Assembly: GCA_035512495.1 (NCBI GenBank)
Contig: DATKDW010000014.1
Location: 1-37,118, forward strand
DNA from: Acidimicrobiales bacterium
GTDB lineage: Bacteria; Actinomycetota; Acidimicrobiia; Acidimicrobiales; CADCSY01
Direction: 5' to 3'
DNA: 37,118 nt
The notes under the pieces are model-generated. The model was not told the origin of the DNA. It ran no database searches and worked only from the letters and a program-made list of their open reading frames with translations. Of this stretch, positions 1 to 6,924 are shown piece by piece. The translations under genes were made by a program, and so were the position numbers. Every line of letters begins with the position of its first letter. Position 1 is the first letter of the stretch.

Positions 1-2
1 AG

Positions 3-98
3 TGGCGGAGGTGGACGGGAATCGAACCCGCCGGACGGGGATCGCCCGTCCCACCCGCTTTGAAGGCGGGGGCAGCCACCAGGTCTGCGGACACCTCC
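3..98 (-). tRNA. selC: tRNA-Sec (UCA anticodon)
   Basis: Decodes UGA as selenocysteine with SelA/SelB. The minus strand gives a 96-nt tRNA with encoded CCA. The anticodon stem-loop is CCCGC-CTTCAAA-GCGGG, which puts TCA in the anticodon position. A long variable arm (GGACGGG/CCCGTCC) follows. The T arm is GCGGG-TTCGATT-CCCGT, and the extended 8-nt acceptor (GGAGGTGT against CCACCTCC) has one mismatch at the eighth pair. The over-long acceptor, long variable arm and UCA anticodon together identify tRNA-Sec rather than tRNA-Ser. A TAGGTT -10-like box lies at 106-111 on the minus strand, 7 nt upstream of the 5' end. No selA, selB or selD is in the window; they may lie to the left. Confidence 0.93.
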
Positions 99-214
99 GC
101 CGGGCAACCTACCGGCTCCGGCGCGACCGGCCTCACCCCAACGTGGGCGGCTCGGGCCGACGCCCGCTGACATCGGCGGACCGCAACGGCCGGCGAAGCG
201 GTAGCGTCGCCAGC

Positions 215-289
215 ATGAAGAAGCTCCTGATCCTGGCCGTGCTCATCGCCCTCGGCGTCGTCGCCTCCAAGAAGCTGAAAGAGGTCTGA
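215..289 (+). CDS. 24-aa hydrophobic micro-protein (hypothetical)
   Basis: A very short ORF starting MKKLL, with a single hydrophobic core (ILAVLIALGVVA) between lysine-rich ends, so a tiny single-span membrane peptide is plausible. It resembles in style the small Lys-start membrane peptides common in actinobacteria (DLW-39-like), but it is too short to assign by eye. No clear Shine-Dalgarno precedes it. Its last 47 bp overlap antisense the 3' end of the HAD hydrolase gene, which makes it either a convergent overlap or a chance ORF. Confidence 0.4.
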   Translation: MKKLLILAVLIALGVVASKKLKEV

Positions 290-1100
290 GCCACCACAGC
301 CACCGGCTCCGCGGGGCCGGTGGCTGACGGCGCAGCCACCACCAGACCACACCAGCGGCGATCGCCACCCCGATGCCCGACCCTGCCGCGGCGGTGGCCT
401 TCGGACCGGGCATCGTCACCCGGTCGCGCAGGCGCACCGGCTTGACGAAGCGGCGCACCTCCCACCCCCGCTCCTTCGCCACCCGCAGCAGGGCCCGGTC
501 GGGGTTCACCACCACGGCGTGGCCCACCACCTCCAGCATCGGGACGTCGGTGATCGAGTCGGAGTACGACCAGCACTCGGCCAGGTCGAGCCCGCGCTCC
601 TCGGCCATGGCGATCATGGCCTCGGCCTTCACCGGCCCGTAGCAGTACCGCTCGAGCTCACCGCTGTAGCGACCCTCGCTGTCGAGTCGGGCTCGGGTCG
701 CCACGGCCACGTCGGCGCCGAGGTACGACGCCAGCGGCGCCACGATCTCCTCCGGTGAGGCGGAGATGATGACGACCAGGTCGCCCGCCTCCTGGTGTGC
801 GCGGATCAGGTCGAGCGCCTCCTCGAACACGATGGGGTCGATGACCTCTTCGAGCGTCTCCCGCACGATCGAGGAGATGTGGGCGTGGTCCCAGCCCTTG
901 GTGAGGCGCAGCGCCGCCTCGCGCATGCGGGCCAGGCGGCCCTCGTCGGCGCCGAGGTAGAGGTACACGAGCTGGCCGTACAGCGCCCGCAGCAGCAGCC
1001 AGCGCGAGAGGAGGCCGGCCCGGTAGAGGGGGCGGCCGAAGGCGACCATCGACGCCTTGGCGATCACGGTCTTGTCGAGGTCGAAGAAGGCGGCCCGCAT
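243..1100 (-). CDS. HAD-IB family hydrolase (phosphoserine phosphatase-like)
   Basis: A cytoplasmic-facing phosphatase of the haloacid dehalogenase superfamily, subclass IB, 285 aa. Motif I is FFDLDKT with nucleophile Asp7 and Asp9. Motif II is the serine in VVIISAS near residue 112. A conserved Lys lies near 158 (GPVKAEAM), and motif III is YSDSITDVPML near residue 180. A hydrophobic stretch (GIGVAIAAGVVWWWL, about 242-256) suggests a C-terminal membrane anchor, followed by a low-complexity Arg/Trp tail that may simply be read-through to the stop. The substrate is unknown; the family includes SerB-like and CicA-like proteins. It is divergent from the tad operon, a placement recalled for Rv3661 in mycobacteria. 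The start is supported by a -10 box 9 nt upstream. Confidence 0.85.
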   Translation of the reverse strand: MRAAFFDLDKTVIAKASMVAFGRPLYRAGLLSRWLLLRALYGQLVYLYLGADEGRLARMREAALRLTKGWDHAHISSIVRETLEEVIDPIVFEEALDLIRAHQEAGDLVVIISASPEEIVAPLASYLGADVAVATRARLDSEGRYSGELERYCYGPVKAEAMIAMAEERGLDLAECWSYSDSITDVPMLEVVGHAVVVNPDRALLRVAKERGWEVRRFVKPVRLRDRVTMPGPKATAAAGSGIGVAIAAGVVWWWLRRQPPAPRSRWLWWLRPLSASWRRRRRGR

Positions 1101-1109
1101 GTGGCGGAC

Positions 1110-1115
1110 AGCCTA
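1110..1115 (-). promoter_or_regulatory. -10 box TAGGCT, near-leaderless start of HAD gene
   Basis: On the minus strand TAGGCT lies 9 nt before the ATG at 1100. This places transcription start within a few bases of the codon and leaves no room for a ribosome binding site. Confidence 0.55.
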
Positions 1116-1144
1116 GGAGCCGGTGTCGCCGTCGCATGGACCCC

Positions 1145-1173
1145 TTGTGGGGGCGTGCGGGCGTCGCTACCGT
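1145..1173 (+). promoter_or_regulatory. Predicted promoter of the tad operon
   Basis: TTGTGG (1145-1150) and TACCGT (1168-1173) are separated by 17 nt. They precede a leader of about 45 nt that carries an AGGAG ribosome binding site before the ATG at 1225. The position, divergent from the HAD gene, fits the first gene of the pilus operon. Confidence 0.4.
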
Positions 1174-1224
1174 CACTGCCACCACTCCCCCCGGTCCCGG
1201 TCCGGCGCGCCCCAGGAGTGGTCC

Positions 1225-1884
1225 ATGCTCATCGCCTGCTGGTCGGTCAAGGGAGGCAGCGGCACCACGGTGGTGTCCGTCGCCCTGGCCGCCACCCTCG
1301 CCCGCTCGCACCCCCGAGGTGCCCTCGTCGTCGACCTCGACGGTGACGTCCCCGCCGTCCTCGGCCTGCCCGAGCCGGACGGCCCCGGTGTGGGCGAGTG
1401 GGCGGCTGCGGGCGAGAGCGTGCCCGTCGACGCCCTCCGTCGCCTCGAGCTCGACGCTGGCGCCGGCCTGCGGGTCCTCCCCGCCGGCTCGGCGTCGCTC
1501 GCCACCGACCACGTGGCCGGCCGCGGCGAGGTCCTCGCCGGGTTGCTGGCGGCCGACGGGCGCCCGGTGGTGGTCGACTGCGGGCGCGACCCGGCAGGCG
1601 TCGCCCTGGCCGTGGCCGCCGCCGCCACCTCGTCGCTCCTGGTGCTGCGGCCGTGTTACCTCTCGTTGCGCCGCGCCATGCGGGCCCCCCTCAGGCCGTC
1701 GGGTGCCGTGCTGGTCGTCGAGGCGGGTCGGGCCCTTGGCTCCTCCGACGTCGAGGCGGTCCTCGGGGTCCCCGTCCGGGCCCAGGTGGCGGTCGACCCC
1801 GCCGTTGCCCGGGCGGTCGACGCCGGCCTGATGGCGGGGCGCCTGCCCCGCTCGCTGGCCCGGTCGGTGGCTCGTGCGGCCTGA
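1225..1884 (+). CDS. CpaE/TadZ/Ssd-like P-loop ATPase
   Basis: A MinD/ParA-superfamily protein of about 219 aa and the first gene of a tad-type pilus operon. In this family it localises the pilus machine or, for the actinobacterial Ssd branch, affects septum placement. The deviant Walker A KGGSGTT at residues 9-15 follows directly on the N-terminal strand (MLIACWSV). ALVVDLDGD is the Walker A' region, and VVVDCGRDPAG is the switch region. The ATG at 1225 has AGGAG 5 nt upstream and starts exactly at the fold, so longer upstream reading is rejected. There is no receiver domain, and the protein is shorter than proteobacterial CpaE. It overlaps the tadA start by 11 bp, indicating translational coupling. 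Confidence 0.8.
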   Translation: MLIACWSVKGGSGTTVVSVALAATLARSHPRGALVVDLDGDVPAVLGLPEPDGPGVGEWAAAGESVPVDALRRLELDAGAGLRVLPAGSASLATDHVAGRGEVLAGLLAADGRPVVVDCGRDPAGVALAVAAAATSSLLVLRPCYLSLRRAMRAPLRPSGAVLVVEAGRALGSSDVEAVLGVPVRAQVAVDPAVARAVDAGLMAGRLPRSLARSVARAA

Positions 1885-3070
1885 CGGGGGTGCGCATGGC
1901 GAGCGCGCGGCGCTGGTGGAGCGGGTCCACCGCCGCCTGGCCGACGGCGAGCCGGTCGGGTCGGTCGACGACCTGCGCGTCCGGCTGGCCGACATCGCCC
2001 GGCAGGAGGCGCCGCTGCTGGGGGGCGGGGCGCTCGAGGCGGTGGTCGACGCCGTGGTCTCCCGCAGCACCGGCCTCGGCCCGCTCGACGCCGTGCTGGC
2101 CGACCCGGAGGTGAGCGAGGTGATGGTCAACGGCGACGGCCCGGTGTGGGTCGAGCGACGGGGGCGCCTCGAGCTCCTCGACCTCCGCCTCGACCCCGCC
2201 ACCGTCGAGCACCTCATCGAGCGGGTCGTGCGCCCCCTCGGCCTGCGCGTCGACCGGTCGTCGCCGATGGTCGACGCCCGCCTGCCCGACGGCTCGCGGG
2301 TCAACGCCGTGGTGCCGCCGCTGGCGGTCGACGGGCCCTGCCTCACCATCCGGCGGTTCTCGGCGCGGCCAGTCCTCCTCGCCGAGGTGTGCCCGCCGGG
2401 TGTCGACCTCCTGTTGGCGTGGGCGGTTCGGGCTCGGCTCAACGTGGTGGTCTCCGGCGGCACCGGGGCGGGCAAGACGACGCTGCTCAACGCTCTGGCC
2501 GGCTGCATCCCGTCGGGGGAGCGGGTGGTGACGGTCGAGGACGCCGCCGAGCTGCGCCTGCCCGGCGCGCACGTGGTGCGCCTGGAGGCCCGCGCCGCCA
2601 ACGCCGAGGGGGCGGGCGGGGTCGCCATCCGCGACCTGGTGCGCAACGCCCTGCGGATGCGCCCCGACCGGATCGTGGTGGGGGAGTGCCGCGGTGGCGA
2701 GGCGCTCGACATGCTCCAGGCGATGAACACCGGCCACGAGGGGTCGCTGTCCACCGTGCACGCCAACAGCCCCGTTGACGCCCTCCGCCGGCTCGAGGTG
2801 ATGGTGCTCACGGGGGCGACGGCCCTGCCTCTCGATGCGGTGCGCCAGCAGGTCGGCGCCGCCGTCGACCTCGTGGTCCAGATCGCCCGCCGGCCCGACG
2901 GGTCGCGCGCGGTGGTGGAGGTGGCCGAGGTCGACCTCGACGACCCCGCGCGGGTGACGACCCTGGCCACGGCGGCGGGCCTGTCGGCGCTGCCCCGCCG
3001 CCCGCCACGGGCACCCGGTTCGCCCCCGCCCGCCAACCGGTGGGTCGTGGCCGCCGGGGGGGCCCGGTGA
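1874..3070 (+). CDS. tadA: TadA/CpaF-type secretion ATPase
   Basis: The hexameric GSPII_E/VirB11-type ATPase that powers Flp pilus assembly at the inner membrane, 398 aa. An N-terminal helical domain leads into EVMVNGDGPVWVERRG, typical of CpaF. The Walker A is GGTGAGKTT with Lys201. Asp box VTVEDAAELRLPG, LVRNALRMRPDRIVVGECRGGEALDMLQAMNTGHEGSLSTVHANS (Walker B and His box) follow; all are hallmarks of the family. The C-terminal 25 residues are Pro-rich. The GTG start at 1874 overlaps the previous gene, and the TGA stop overlaps the tadB GTG by 4 bp (GTGA). Confidence 0.95.
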   Translation: MRPDGGAHGERAALVERVHRRLADGEPVGSVDDLRVRLADIARQEAPLLGGGALEAVVDAVVSRSTGLGPLDAVLADPEVSEVMVNGDGPVWVERRGRLELLDLRLDPATVEHLIERVVRPLGLRVDRSSPMVDARLPDGSRVNAVVPPLAVDGPCLTIRRFSARPVLLAEVCPPGVDLLLAWAVRARLNVVVSGGTGAGKTTLLNALAGCIPSGERVVTVEDAAELRLPGAHVVRLEARAANAEGAGGVAIRDLVRNALRMRPDRIVVGECRGGEALDMLQAMNTGHEGSLSTVHANSPVDALRRLEVMVLTGATALPLDAVRQQVGAAVDLVVQIARRPDGSRAVVEVAEVDLDDPARVTTLATAAGLSALPRRPPRAPGSPPPANRWVVAAGGAR

Positions 3071-3951
3071 GCGCGCCGCTGCTCGCCGGGGCGGTCGTCC
3101 TGGGCGTGGCTGGTGCGGTTGACGTCGCCCGCCGCGCCCGCTGGCGGGCCGTGGCCGCCCGACGCCTGGTCCCCGGGGGGAGCCCTCGCCGACCGGGGAT
3201 CGACCGACCGGCACCGCCGGCGGCGGTGGTGTCGATGGTCGATGCTGCCTGTCTGTCGGTGCCGGCCGAGGCGGTGTGGGCCTCGTGGGTCGCCGCCGGT
3301 GTCGTCATCGTCATCCTCGGCGGGGCTGCCGGCGGGGCCGCGGCCGCCGTGCTCGGCCTCGTGGTCGTCACCGTCGCCCCGGTCGTGGTGCTCCGGGCCG
3401 GTGGCGACCGGCGCGACCGGGCCGTCGAGCGCGGTCTGCCCGACGCCCTCGACGCCGTGGCCCGGAGCCTCCGCAGCGGTGCCGGGCTCCATCGTGCGCT
3501 CACCGAGGCGGCGGCCGGACCGGGCCCGGTGGCCGACGAGCTGCGGTCGGTGGTCGCCGAGGTCGACGCCGGCGACGGCCTCCTCGCCGCCCTCGACGGC
3601 TGGGCTGCCCGCCGCCCGCTGCCAGGGGTCCGCCTCGCCGTCGCCGCCCTGGCCGTGGGCCTCGAGACGGGTGGCGCCCAGGCTCGCGCCGTCGACGGGG
3701 TGGCGGCCACCATCCGCGCCCACCAGGCCCTTGCCGGCGAGGTCCGCGCTCTCTCGTCCCAGGCGAGAGCCTCGGCGGTGGTGATCGCCCTCGCCCCGGT
3801 CGGCTTCGCCGCGCTGGCGGCGGCGACCGACCCCCGCACGGCGACGTTCCTGCTCCGGACCCCTGCCGGCCTGGCCTGCCTGAGCCTGGGCCTGGCCCTC
3901 GACGCGGCAGCGGCGGCCTGGATGCACCGGCTGACGGCGGTGGAGCTGTGA
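3067..3951 (+). CDS. tadB: TadB-like T2SSF-type inner membrane protein
   Basis: A platform protein of the pilus machine, about 294 aa. Hydrophobic segments lie at the N-terminus (LLAGAVVLGVAGAV), near 78-112 (AGVVIVILGGAAGGAAAAVLGLVVVTVAPVVVL, written here in part) and at the C-terminus. Between them is a T2SSF cytoplasmic domain (GLPDALDAVARSLRSGAGLHRALTEAA, then VDGVAATIRA). The RSLRSG.GL.RAL pattern is characteristic of TadB/TadC. The chosen GTG at 3067 sits in a GTGA overlap with tadA. Upstream in-frame starts would lie inside tadA and would add an unrelated Arg-rich extension. Confidence 0.85.
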   Translation: MSAPLLAGAVVLGVAGAVDVARRARWRAVAARRLVPGGSPRRPGIDRPAPPAAVVSMVDAACLSVPAEAVWASWVAAGVVIVILGGAAGGAAAAVLGLVVVTVAPVVVLRAGGDRRDRAVERGLPDALDAVARSLRSGAGLHRALTEAAAGPGPVADELRSVVAEVDAGDGLLAALDGWAARRPLPGVRLAVAALAVGLETGGAQARAVDGVAATIRAHQALAGEVRALSSQARASAVVIALAPVGFAALAAATDPRTATFLLRTPAGLACLSLGLALDAAAAAWMHRLTAVEL

Positions 3952-4685
3952 CCGGGACGGTCCTGGCCCGCGCCCTCCCGGCGGCCTGGGCGGCCCTGGT
4001 CCTCGCCGCCTGCTGGCGAGGCCGACCCCACCCCACCCGCATCGACGGCCTGGTCCCCGCCCCTCAGGCTCCGGAGCGCCCCGCTTTGGCGTTGTCGGCA
4101 GCTGCCCGTCGCCTGGCCCCAGCCGGTCTCGCCGGTGTAGCGGCGCTGGTGCTGTGGCCGCCCCTCGTGCTGGCGGTGGTGGCGGTGGCGGTGGTGGTGC
4201 CCCGGCGCCGGGCCCGCCAGGCGGCGGAGCGCCGTCGCCGTCGGGTCCGGCGAGACCTCCCCGAGGTGGTCGACCTGGTGGCGCTGGCGGTGGGCGCCGG
4301 GCTGACCGTCGCCCTGGCGGTCGCCGTCGTCGCCCGCCGGGTCGACGGCCCGGTGGGCGACGAGCTGGCCCGAGTCGAGCGCGAGGTCGCCCACGGCCGG
4401 CGCCTGGCCGATGCCCTCGATGAGGTCCCCGTGCGCCTCGGCGACGAGGTCCGCCCCCTCATTGCCGCCCTGGCGGCCTCCGACCGCTACGGGGCACCGC
4501 TGCTGACAGGCCTCGAGCGCCTGGCGGCCGACCTTCGGGCCGACCGGCGCCGGTCGGCCGAGGCGGCGGCCCGGCGGGTCCCCGTCGCGCTCCTCTTCCC
4601 CCTGGTGCTCTGCATCCTCCCCGCCTTCGCGCTGCTCACGGTGGCGCCCCTCCTCGCCGGCGGCCTCGCGGCCCTTCGGCCCTGA
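3948..4685 (+). CDS. tadC: TadC-like T2SSF-type inner membrane protein
   Basis: The partner of TadB, about 245 aa. The N-terminal TM is at ALPAAWAALVLAACW and a second hydrophobic block is at LAGVAALVLWPPLVLAVVAVAVVV. The T2SSF core contains RRDLPEVVDLVALAVGAGLTVALAVAVVA and GRRLADALDEVP. The C-terminus has a hydrophobic FPLVLCILPAFALLTVAPLL segment, the standard TadC ending. The GTG start overlaps the tadB stop as GTGA, so TadA-TadB-TadC are likely co-translated. Confidence 0.85.
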   Translation: MTGTVLARALPAAWAALVLAACWRGRPHPTRIDGLVPAPQAPERPALALSAAARRLAPAGLAGVAALVLWPPLVLAVVAVAVVVPRRRARQAAERRRRRVRRDLPEVVDLVALAVGAGLTVALAVAVVARRVDGPVGDELARVEREVAHGRRLADALDEVPVRLGDEVRPLIAALAASDRYGAPLLTGLERLAADLRADRRRSAEAAARRVPVALLFPLVLCILPAFALLTVAPLLAGGLAALRP

Positions 4686-4705
4686 GCACCTCGCTCGACC
4701 CGTCC

Positions 4706-4715
4706 GAACCGGTTC
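4706..4715. promoter_or_regulatory. GAACCGGTTC palindrome upstream of the pilin gene
   Basis: A perfect 10-bp palindrome lies in the 58-nt gap between tadC and the Flp pilin gene. It has the same half-sites and 2-nt spacing as GAACTAGTTC at 5434-5443. A shared dimeric regulator is a possible but untested explanation. Confidence 0.3.
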
Positions 4716-4743
4716 ACCCGTCCCGACCCGAAGGAGGAGCCCC

Positions 4744-4992
4744 ATGCTCCGATCGATCGTCCATGTCACCCGCCGCCTCCCCGCGCTGCTCGCCACCGCC
4801 CTGCTCGCCCACGCTCCCGCCCCGCCCCGGTGGCGCGACGAGGGCGGCCAGACGTCGGCCGAGTACGCCCTGGTGGTCCTCGGGGCCGCCTCCGTCGCCC
4901 TCCTCGTCGCCGTGTGGGCCCGCAACACCGATCAGGTCGGCAGCCTGCTCGACACCATCTTCGGCGGCATCTCCCGGATGGCCCGGGGGTGA
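4744..4992 (+). CDS. flp: Flp/type IVb pilin (DUF4244-like)
   Basis: An 82-aa major pilin candidate. It has the type IVb prepilin processing pattern G|QTSAEY: Gly35 is followed by Glu at +5 and Tyr at +6. The hydrophobic helix ALVVLGAASVALLVAVWA comes next, then a short C-terminus (NTDQVGSLLDTIFGGISRMARG). The 35-residue leader is unusually long and contains its own hydrophobic patch (LPALLATALLA). A strong AAGGAGGAG ribosome binding site before the ATG fits a highly made structural subunit. No prepilin peptidase gene (tadV) is in the window. The stop overlaps the next GTG (GTGA). Confidence 0.85.
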   Translation: MLRSIVHVTRRLPALLATALLAHAPAPPRWRDEGGQTSAEYALVVLGAASVALLVAVWARNTDQVGSLLDTIFGGISRMARG

Positions 4993-5381
4993 GCGCCCGG
5001 GGGCGGCGAGGGCGGGTGGGCGAGCGCGGCCAGGCGGCGGTGGAGCTCGCCCTCGTCCTCCCCCTGGTGGTGACCCTCGCCCTGTTGGTGGCGCAGGTCG
5101 GGCTGGTGGTGCGCGACCAGGTGCACGTGACCCACGCCGCCCGCGAGGCCGTCCGTCGAGCGGCGGTCGACCCCGACCCCGCCGCGGCGCGGGCCGCGGC
5201 CCTCGCCGGCTCCCCGCTCGACCCCGGGCGCCTCCAGGTGGAGGTGGGGCGACGCGGTGCCCCCGGGGAGCAGGTCCGGGTGGTGGTCCGCTACCGCTCC
5301 CCGGTGCGGGTCCCCGGGCTGTCGACCCTCCGCTCCGAGGTCGGTTTGTCCGATTCGGCCGCTATGCGCGTCGAAAAGTGA
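4989..5381 (+). CDS. TadE-like pseudopilin
   Basis: A 130-aa minor pilin-like protein. After a short basic N-terminus it carries the TadE signature ERGQAAVELALVLPLVVTL, with Glu19 at the +5-like position and a single hydrophobic helix (about 17-42). A small extracytoplasmic domain follows (RDQVHVTHAAREAVRRAAVDPD, then a beta-rich tail). It is coupled to the Flp pilin gene by GTGA. In mycobacterial tad loci two or three small TadE/F-like genes lie at this position; here there is only one. A 17-bp inverted repeat lies just after the stop. Confidence 0.8.
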   Translation: MSARGRRGRVGERGQAAVELALVLPLVVTLALLVAQVGLVVRDQVHVTHAAREAVRRAAVDPDPAAARAAALAGSPLDPGRLQVEVGRRGAPGEQVRVVVRYRSPVRVPGLSTLRSEVGLSDSAAMRVEK

Positions 5382-5385
5382 CGCT

Positions 5386-5402
5386 CCGTGAGAAATTCAC
5401 GG
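5386..5402. terminator. Inverted repeat after the tad operon
   Basis: CCGTGA and TCACGG form a perfect 6-bp stem around a GAAAT loop, 5 nt after the TadE-like stop. There is no U-tract, so it could be a weak terminator or an operator for the downstream LPxTG gene. Confidence 0.35.
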
Positions 5403-5425
5403 AAAATGTTGGAGGAACTGCGTCA

Positions 5426-5454
5426 TGGACGGCGAACTAGTTCGTCTATAGCCT
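5426..5454 (+). promoter_or_regulatory. Predicted promoter of LPxTG gene with palindromic spacer
   Basis: TGGACG (5426-5431) and TAGCCT (5449-5454) are 17 nt apart. The spacer contains the perfect 12-bp palindrome CGAACTAGTTCG (5433-5444), a typical repressor position between -35 and -10. An alternative reading is an 8-codon leader ORF (ATG 5425 to TAG 5451) preceded by GGAGGA. The leader to the ATG at 5530 is about 70 nt. Confidence 0.45.
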
Positions 5455-5529
5455 GACCGCACCCCGCGGAGTGACCTTTTCGTCCCTCCGGCACCCCCGT
5501 CCTTCGTGGACACATCTGAAGGAGCACAC

Positions 5530-6837
5530 ATGAGGAAGATCCGCCGTCACGCCACCGTGGGCGTGGCGCTCGTCGCAGCGGGGTTGCTCGTCGGAGGCCC
5601 GGCGCTCGCCCAGAGCACCGCCACCGAGACCTCCAGTGGTACCGCGTACGATGCCCGGGCCACGGCCGAGGCCCTCAAGATCGTGCTCTTCGGCACCGAG
5701 GTCACCGGCAGCACCGCCGTCGCAGCCCTCGACGGGACCCCCGTCGCCGGTGCGTCGGCCACCGAGGTCTTCCTCGGCCCGGTCTCCACCGGCGAGGCCG
5801 AAGCCCGCGTGGAGAACGTCGACGGCACGGACGAGAACACCACCGACTGCGCCACCGGCCTCGAGGCCATCCCCGGCGTCGGTCGCTTCGACGTCACCTG
5901 CCCCACTGCTACCGCCTCCATCGCCGACGGCCTCCCGAGTGCCAGTGGCCTCGGTGCGCAGGCGGTCATCGACGCGTCGGCCAGCGAGCTGCTCGACACC
6001 ATCGGGCTGCAGGAGCCGGTCAACGACATCGTCGACGAGACGTACGAGCAGCTGCTCGACCCCCTCGTCGCGGAGCTCACGGGCAACCCGATCGGCGACC
6101 TGGTGGAGGACACCACCATCACCCTCCGCCAGCTCCTGACCGAGGTGTTGAACCTCGAGACCACCGCCCGCATCGTGGTGGCGCCGGCGCTCGCCGAGGT
6201 GGACGCGACCGCCGACCAGGCCTCGGCCTCGGCCCAGGCCCAGGGCCTGCGCATCGAGCTCCTGCCCGCCGACGTGCTCAGCGACACCAACAACCTGCTG
6301 CCCGCCGACCTCGAGCAGGGCGAGCCCCTGATCACCATCATCGTCGGCGAGGCCAAGGCCTCGAAGACCATCGACCGCGCGACCGGTGACTTCTCCACCG
6401 AGCAGTCGGCAGCGCTCGTCACCGTCAAGATCGGCACCCTCGAGCTGCTGGAGACCCTCGGTCTCGCTTCGCAGGAGATCGCCCTCGAGGTCGGCCAGAG
6501 CCTCTGCCTGCTCGAGGACACGCTGCTCGAGACCTGCATCACCGTCGCCGACTCCGGCGTCGACGCCAACGGCACCTCGTGGGCCGACGGCACCAGCATC
6601 CAGATCTTCAAGGGTGTCGGCGAGTCGGAGGTCGGCGCAGGCGACGGCGGCGTCGACCTCACCGTCGGCCGGGTCACGGCCGGTGCAAGCATCACGCCCG
6701 CCGCCGAGGCACCGCAGGTCGATCTTCCCGTGGAGCTGCCCCGCACCGGTGGCGACCCCATGGTCCCGCTGGCCGGCGCCGCTCTCCTCGGCCTGGCCGT
6801 CGGTGTCCGTCGCCTCGTGCGACGCTCCGCCGCCTAG
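5530..6837 (+). CDS. Secreted LPxTG-anchored surface protein
   Basis: 435 aa. The signal peptide covers residues 1-27 (MRKIRRHATVGVALVAAGLL, then ALAQ). A Thr/Ala-rich acidic ectodomain carries two cysteine pairs (near 106/124 and 325/337) that could form disulfides. The C-terminal sorting signal is LPRTG, followed by the hydrophobic VPLAGAALLGLAVGV and RRLVRR tail. The ectodomain fold is not recognised. It looks repetitive in style (TAEALKI.LFGTEVTGS, then ALVTVKIGTLELLETLG), as in secreted choice-of-anchor proteins. GAAGGAG precedes the ATG at 5530. The class E sortase gene follows immediately, separated by a strong terminator, and is its probable anchoring enzyme. Confidence 0.85.
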   Translation: MRKIRRHATVGVALVAAGLLVGGPALAQSTATETSSGTAYDARATAEALKIVLFGTEVTGSTAVAALDGTPVAGASATEVFLGPVSTGEAEARVENVDGTDENTTDCATGLEAIPGVGRFDVTCPTATASIADGLPSASGLGAQAVIDASASELLDTIGLQEPVNDIVDETYEQLLDPLVAELTGNPIGDLVEDTTITLRQLLTEVLNLETTARIVVAPALAEVDATADQASASAQAQGLRIELLPADVLSDTNNLLPADLEQGEPLITIIVGEAKASKTIDRATGDFSTEQSAALVTVKIGTLELLETLGLASQEIALEVGQSLCLLEDTLLETCITVADSGVDANGTSWADGTSIQIFKGVGESEVGAGDGGVDLTVGRVTAGASITPAAEAPQVDLPVELPRTGGDPMVPLAGAALLGLAVGVRRLVRRSAA

Positions 6838-6876
6838 TCCCACCTCGGGGTCGACCCCCCACATTGATCAACCTGG

Positions 6877-6905
6877 AGGCCCCGAGGTCTGAGACCTCGG
6901 GGCCT
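6877..6905 (+). terminator. Strong hairpin terminator after the LPxTG gene
   Basis: A perfect 13-bp stem with a TGA loop (AGGCCCCGAGGTC / GACCTCGGGGCCT), followed by TCGTT. It separates the LPxTG gene from the sortase gene. Confidence 0.85.
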
Positions 6906-6909
6906 TCGT

Positions 6910-6915
6910 TACTCT
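6910..6915 (+). promoter_or_regulatory. -10 box TACTCT for sortase
   Basis: TACTCT lies 9 nt upstream of the sortase ATG and begins 5 nt after the terminator stem. The sortase therefore probably has its own near-leaderless promoter embedded in the terminator tail. Confidence 0.45.
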
Positions 6916-6924
6916 GGGAGCATC

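Noticed and set aside
658-3927. Very long minus-strand ORF opposite the tad genes (1089 codons)
   Set aside because: A low-complexity Arg/Gly/Pro product without domains, antisense to well-supported tad genes; a high-GC shadow.
5433-5444. LexA/SOS box
   Set aside because: Half-sites GAAC/GTTC match, but the spacing is 2 nt instead of the 4 nt of the actinobacterial SOS box.
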